Shown here in pieces: positions 29,342 to 30,975 of a DNA stretch of 30,975 nucleotides; position 1 is the stretch's first letter, and every line of letters starts with the position of its first letter. The stretch is from the NCBI GenBank assembly GCA_024195585.1, contig SWBL01000461.1, positions 1-30,975 on the forward strand, in the 5' to 3' direction. Below the pieces are notes generated by a model. It searched no databases. It was not told where the DNA came from and saw only the letters and a list, made by a program, of their open reading frames with translations. This stretch comes from Aureobasidium sp. EXF-3400 (lineage: Eukaryota; Ascomycota; Dothideomycetes; Dothideales; Saccotheciaceae). A program made the translations under genes and the position numbers.

Positions 29342-30213
29342 AGTTGCAATCAACGGGAGCAAGCGAGCAATATGGGGTGAATAGAGTAAGCGAGGGCTAT
29401 CAATTGATCAAGCGTGAATGAATGTTCAATGCACCAGTAGAACAACAGCTGAGAGGCCTGAATGGGTGACGAATGGAAACAAGCAGACCGGAAAGAAGCA
29501 CACAAACGGAAGGTAGCAGACAAACAAGACCGCATGCGGCTACAGAGTTCTGGCGTGGAAGTGACGGCGGTTGAAAGAGAGAATAAAGAAGGCGGCTCAC
29601 ATGACAGGAGCGGGTGTTGCCGAGCGGACGACGATTTGGCAGGTGCGGACGCTTCGCAAAAAAGCTCTTTGAAGACTTCTCTTTCACCCGTACGCACCCA
29701 TCCTCCACCACATCTTCGACGTGCTCTCGCACTTCCTTTCATAAAGTCTCGCCCACTGGTACCAAAAAAATTTGAAAATCCCAAAAAACCACATATCGCG
29801 CCTTCTCAGCGTCTAGTTGCGAAGGTTCATCCATCCTACACCAGTCTATCGAAAGGACTAGTTTTTTTCCTCTCTCAAAGAAAAAGGTGCGCATACACTG
29901 TCTCTGCCCTCGCGCATCACCTCTCGAGCACGCTCCGCCTCGACACCTGCCTATACACCTCCAGCCGCTGCGAACGTCGCTTGACGCGAAGAACCTTCAG
30001 TCGCATATCCAAGAACAGCAGTCGCAGAACAAGCGGCTTCTGCATCTGATAGCGCTCTTGCGACTTTCTCAGCATCTCTCCTCCTTCACTGCTTCCTCCG
30101 TCTTCCGCTGGGCGATCAACACCGCGCGACGTCGATTTTGACAGAAACAAACTCATCGTGTGGAGACAAGCGCTGACGTATCACTGTGCAGAAAATCGTA
30201 AAAGTCGAACAAC
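29342..30213. other. Intergenic and PAB1 leader region
   Basis: 872 bp ahead of PAB1. Short frames on both strands (29350-29784, 29462-30049, 29887-30141) have no domain. An A-rich tract is at 29763-29788. CGCTGACGTATCACTGTGCAG (branch CTGAC plus CAG, ending at 30190) looks like the 3' end of a leader intron; candidate donors are GTGCGC near 29887 and GTACGC near 29690. The splice is not settled from sequence alone. Confidence 0.5.
29763..29788 (+). promoter_or_regulatory. Oligo(A)-rich tract upstream of PAB1, possible self-regulation element
   Basis: Runs of seven, four and six A (29764-29770, 29775-29778, 29783-29788) with few interruptions, on the sense strand. Vertebrate PABP mRNAs carry such A-rich leader tracts that PABP itself binds. 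If the PAB1 transcript starts upstream of 29763 this could act alike; a poly(dA) nucleosome-free promoter element is the alternative. Confidence 0.35.
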
Positions 30214-30975
30214 ATGTCTGACGTTCAAGCCAACTCGCCCACCGGCGCTGCCGCTCAGCCCGCCTCTCCCTCTGCCGATGTCAACGGTGCCAACGCCCCC
30301 GCTGATGTCGCTGCCCCTCCTCAGCACCAGAACCAGGCCTCCAACTCGGCTTCGCTCTATGTTGGTGAGCTCGACCCCTCCGTCACTGAGGCCATGCTCT
30401 TCGAGCTCTTCTCCTCCATCGGCCAGGTCGCTTCCATCCGTGTCTGCCGTGACGCTGTCACCCGCCGTTCGCTCGGTTACGCCTACGTCAACTACAACAG
30501 CAGCGACGATGGTGAGCGTGCTCTCGAGGAGCTGAACTACACTCTCATCAAGGGCAAGCCTTGCCGTATCATGTGGTCTCAGCGTGACCCCGCCCTCCGC
30601 AAGACTGGTCAGGGCAACGTTTTCATCAAGAACCTCGATGTCGCCATTGATAACAAGGCTCTTCACGACACCTTCGCCGCTTTCGGCAACATTCTTTCCT
30701 GCAAGGTCGCCCAGGACGAGCACGGTAACTCCAAGGGTTACGGTTTCGTTCACTACGAGACCGCCGAGGCTGCCAACGCTGCTATCAAGAGCGTCAACGG
30801 CATGCTTTTGAACGAGAAGAAGGTCTTTGTCGGTCACCACATCCCCAAGAAGGACCGCATGAGCAAGTTCGAGGAGATGAAGGCCAACTTCACCAACGTC
30901 TATGTCAAGAACATCGACACCGGCGTCACCGACGACGAGTTCCGCGTTCTTTTCGAGAAGTACGGAGATATCACC
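30214..30975 (+). CDS. PAB1: Poly(A)-binding protein Pab1, 5' part (runs off window end)
   Basis: The first 254 codons of cytoplasmic poly(A)-binding protein, cut by the window edge. After an Ala/Pro-rich N-terminus (1-46), RRM1 (48-123) shows RNP2 LYVGEL and RNP1 [11 protein letters not shown]2 (136-207) shows VFIKNL and [11 protein letters not shown]3 starts with VYVKNI at 229. The order and linkers ([39 protein letters not shown]) match fungal Pab1. The protein binds the mRNA poly(A) tail, joins eIF4G for translation initiation and guards mRNA stability. RRM4 and the C-terminal MLLE domain are expected beyond the window. No intron is visible in this part. The third base position is strongly biased to C, as in highly expressed fungal genes. 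Confidence 0.97.
   Translation, partial: MSDVQANSPTGAAAQPASPSADVNGANAPADVAAPPQHQNQASNSASLYVGELDPSVTEAMLFELFSSIGQVASIRVCRDAVTRRSLGYAYVNYNSSDDGERALEELNYTLIKGKPCRIMWSQRDPALRKTGQGNVFIKNLDVAIDNKALHDTFAAFGNILSCKVAQDEHGNSKGYGFVHYETAEAANAAIKSVNGMLLNEKKVFVGHHIPKKDRMSKFEEMKANFTNVYVKNIDTGVTDDEFRVLFEKYGDIT

Noticed and set aside
30181..30840. 219-codon minus-strand frame over PAB1
   Set aside because: Antisense shadow of the RRM coding sequence; composition is Val/Gly/Leu repeats without a domain.
1..30975. tRNA genes, CRISPR arrays, transposons or a secondary-metabolite cluster
   Set aside because: No clover-leaf with A and B boxes, no spaced repeat array, no transposase or reverse transcriptase motif, and no PKS/NRPS core gene was seen.

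Overview
The window looks like part of a nuclear chromosome of a filamentous ascomycete (Pezizomycotina; Dothideomycetes is my guess, not shown). The evidence is dispersed 5S rRNA, genes on both strands, short spliceosomal introns (about 48-150 nt; GTRNGT donors, CTRAC-like branch sites, YAG acceptors), and fungal gene families: glkA-type glucokinase, an FSH1-family hydrolase, a SidL/SidF-type siderophore acyltransferase, fungal Mic19 and Sas10/Utp3. I rebuilt splice sites by hand and checked that every multi-exon model stays in frame.

Layout. 1-106: 3' part of a 5S rRNA gene with its Pol III T-run. 107-3719 has an accessory look: a frameshifted TIR/SEFIR-like remnant (minus), a doubtful small membrane ORF (minus) and an intact DEDDh exonuclease-like gene of the Gfd2/YDR514C type (minus). 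3720-4964: long divergent promoter region. 4965-18181 is a dense housekeeping block: glucokinase (+), Naa50-type N-acetyltransferase with an N-terminal PIP-box-like peptide (-), MICOS subunit Mic19 (+), a single-pass membrane protein (-), Sas10/Utp3 (+), a three-finger C2H2 protein (-), a DUF4396-like membrane protein (-), an FSH1-type serine hydrolase (+) and a BTB protein (-). 18927-20579: SidL/SidF-like siderophore acyltransferase (-). 21382-29341: two very large, mostly disordered proteins of unknown function (+). 30214 to the window end: poly(A)-binding protein Pab1 (+, cut by the window).

The genes do not form one pathway or a secondary-metabolite cluster; they are mostly unlinked cell functions (sugar phosphorylation, mitochondrial architecture, ribosome biogenesis, iron chelation, translation). 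Neighbours are mostly divergent or convergent, with short shared promoters (7662-7862, 15583-15756) and short shared 3' regions (8540-8861, 13051-13294, 16637-17024).

I see no wholly new multi-gene system. The points most worth following are the PIP-box/Naa50 architecture, the broken TIR-like gene next to a DEDDh nuclease, the oligo(A) tract upstream of PAB1, and the two large proteins of unknown function.
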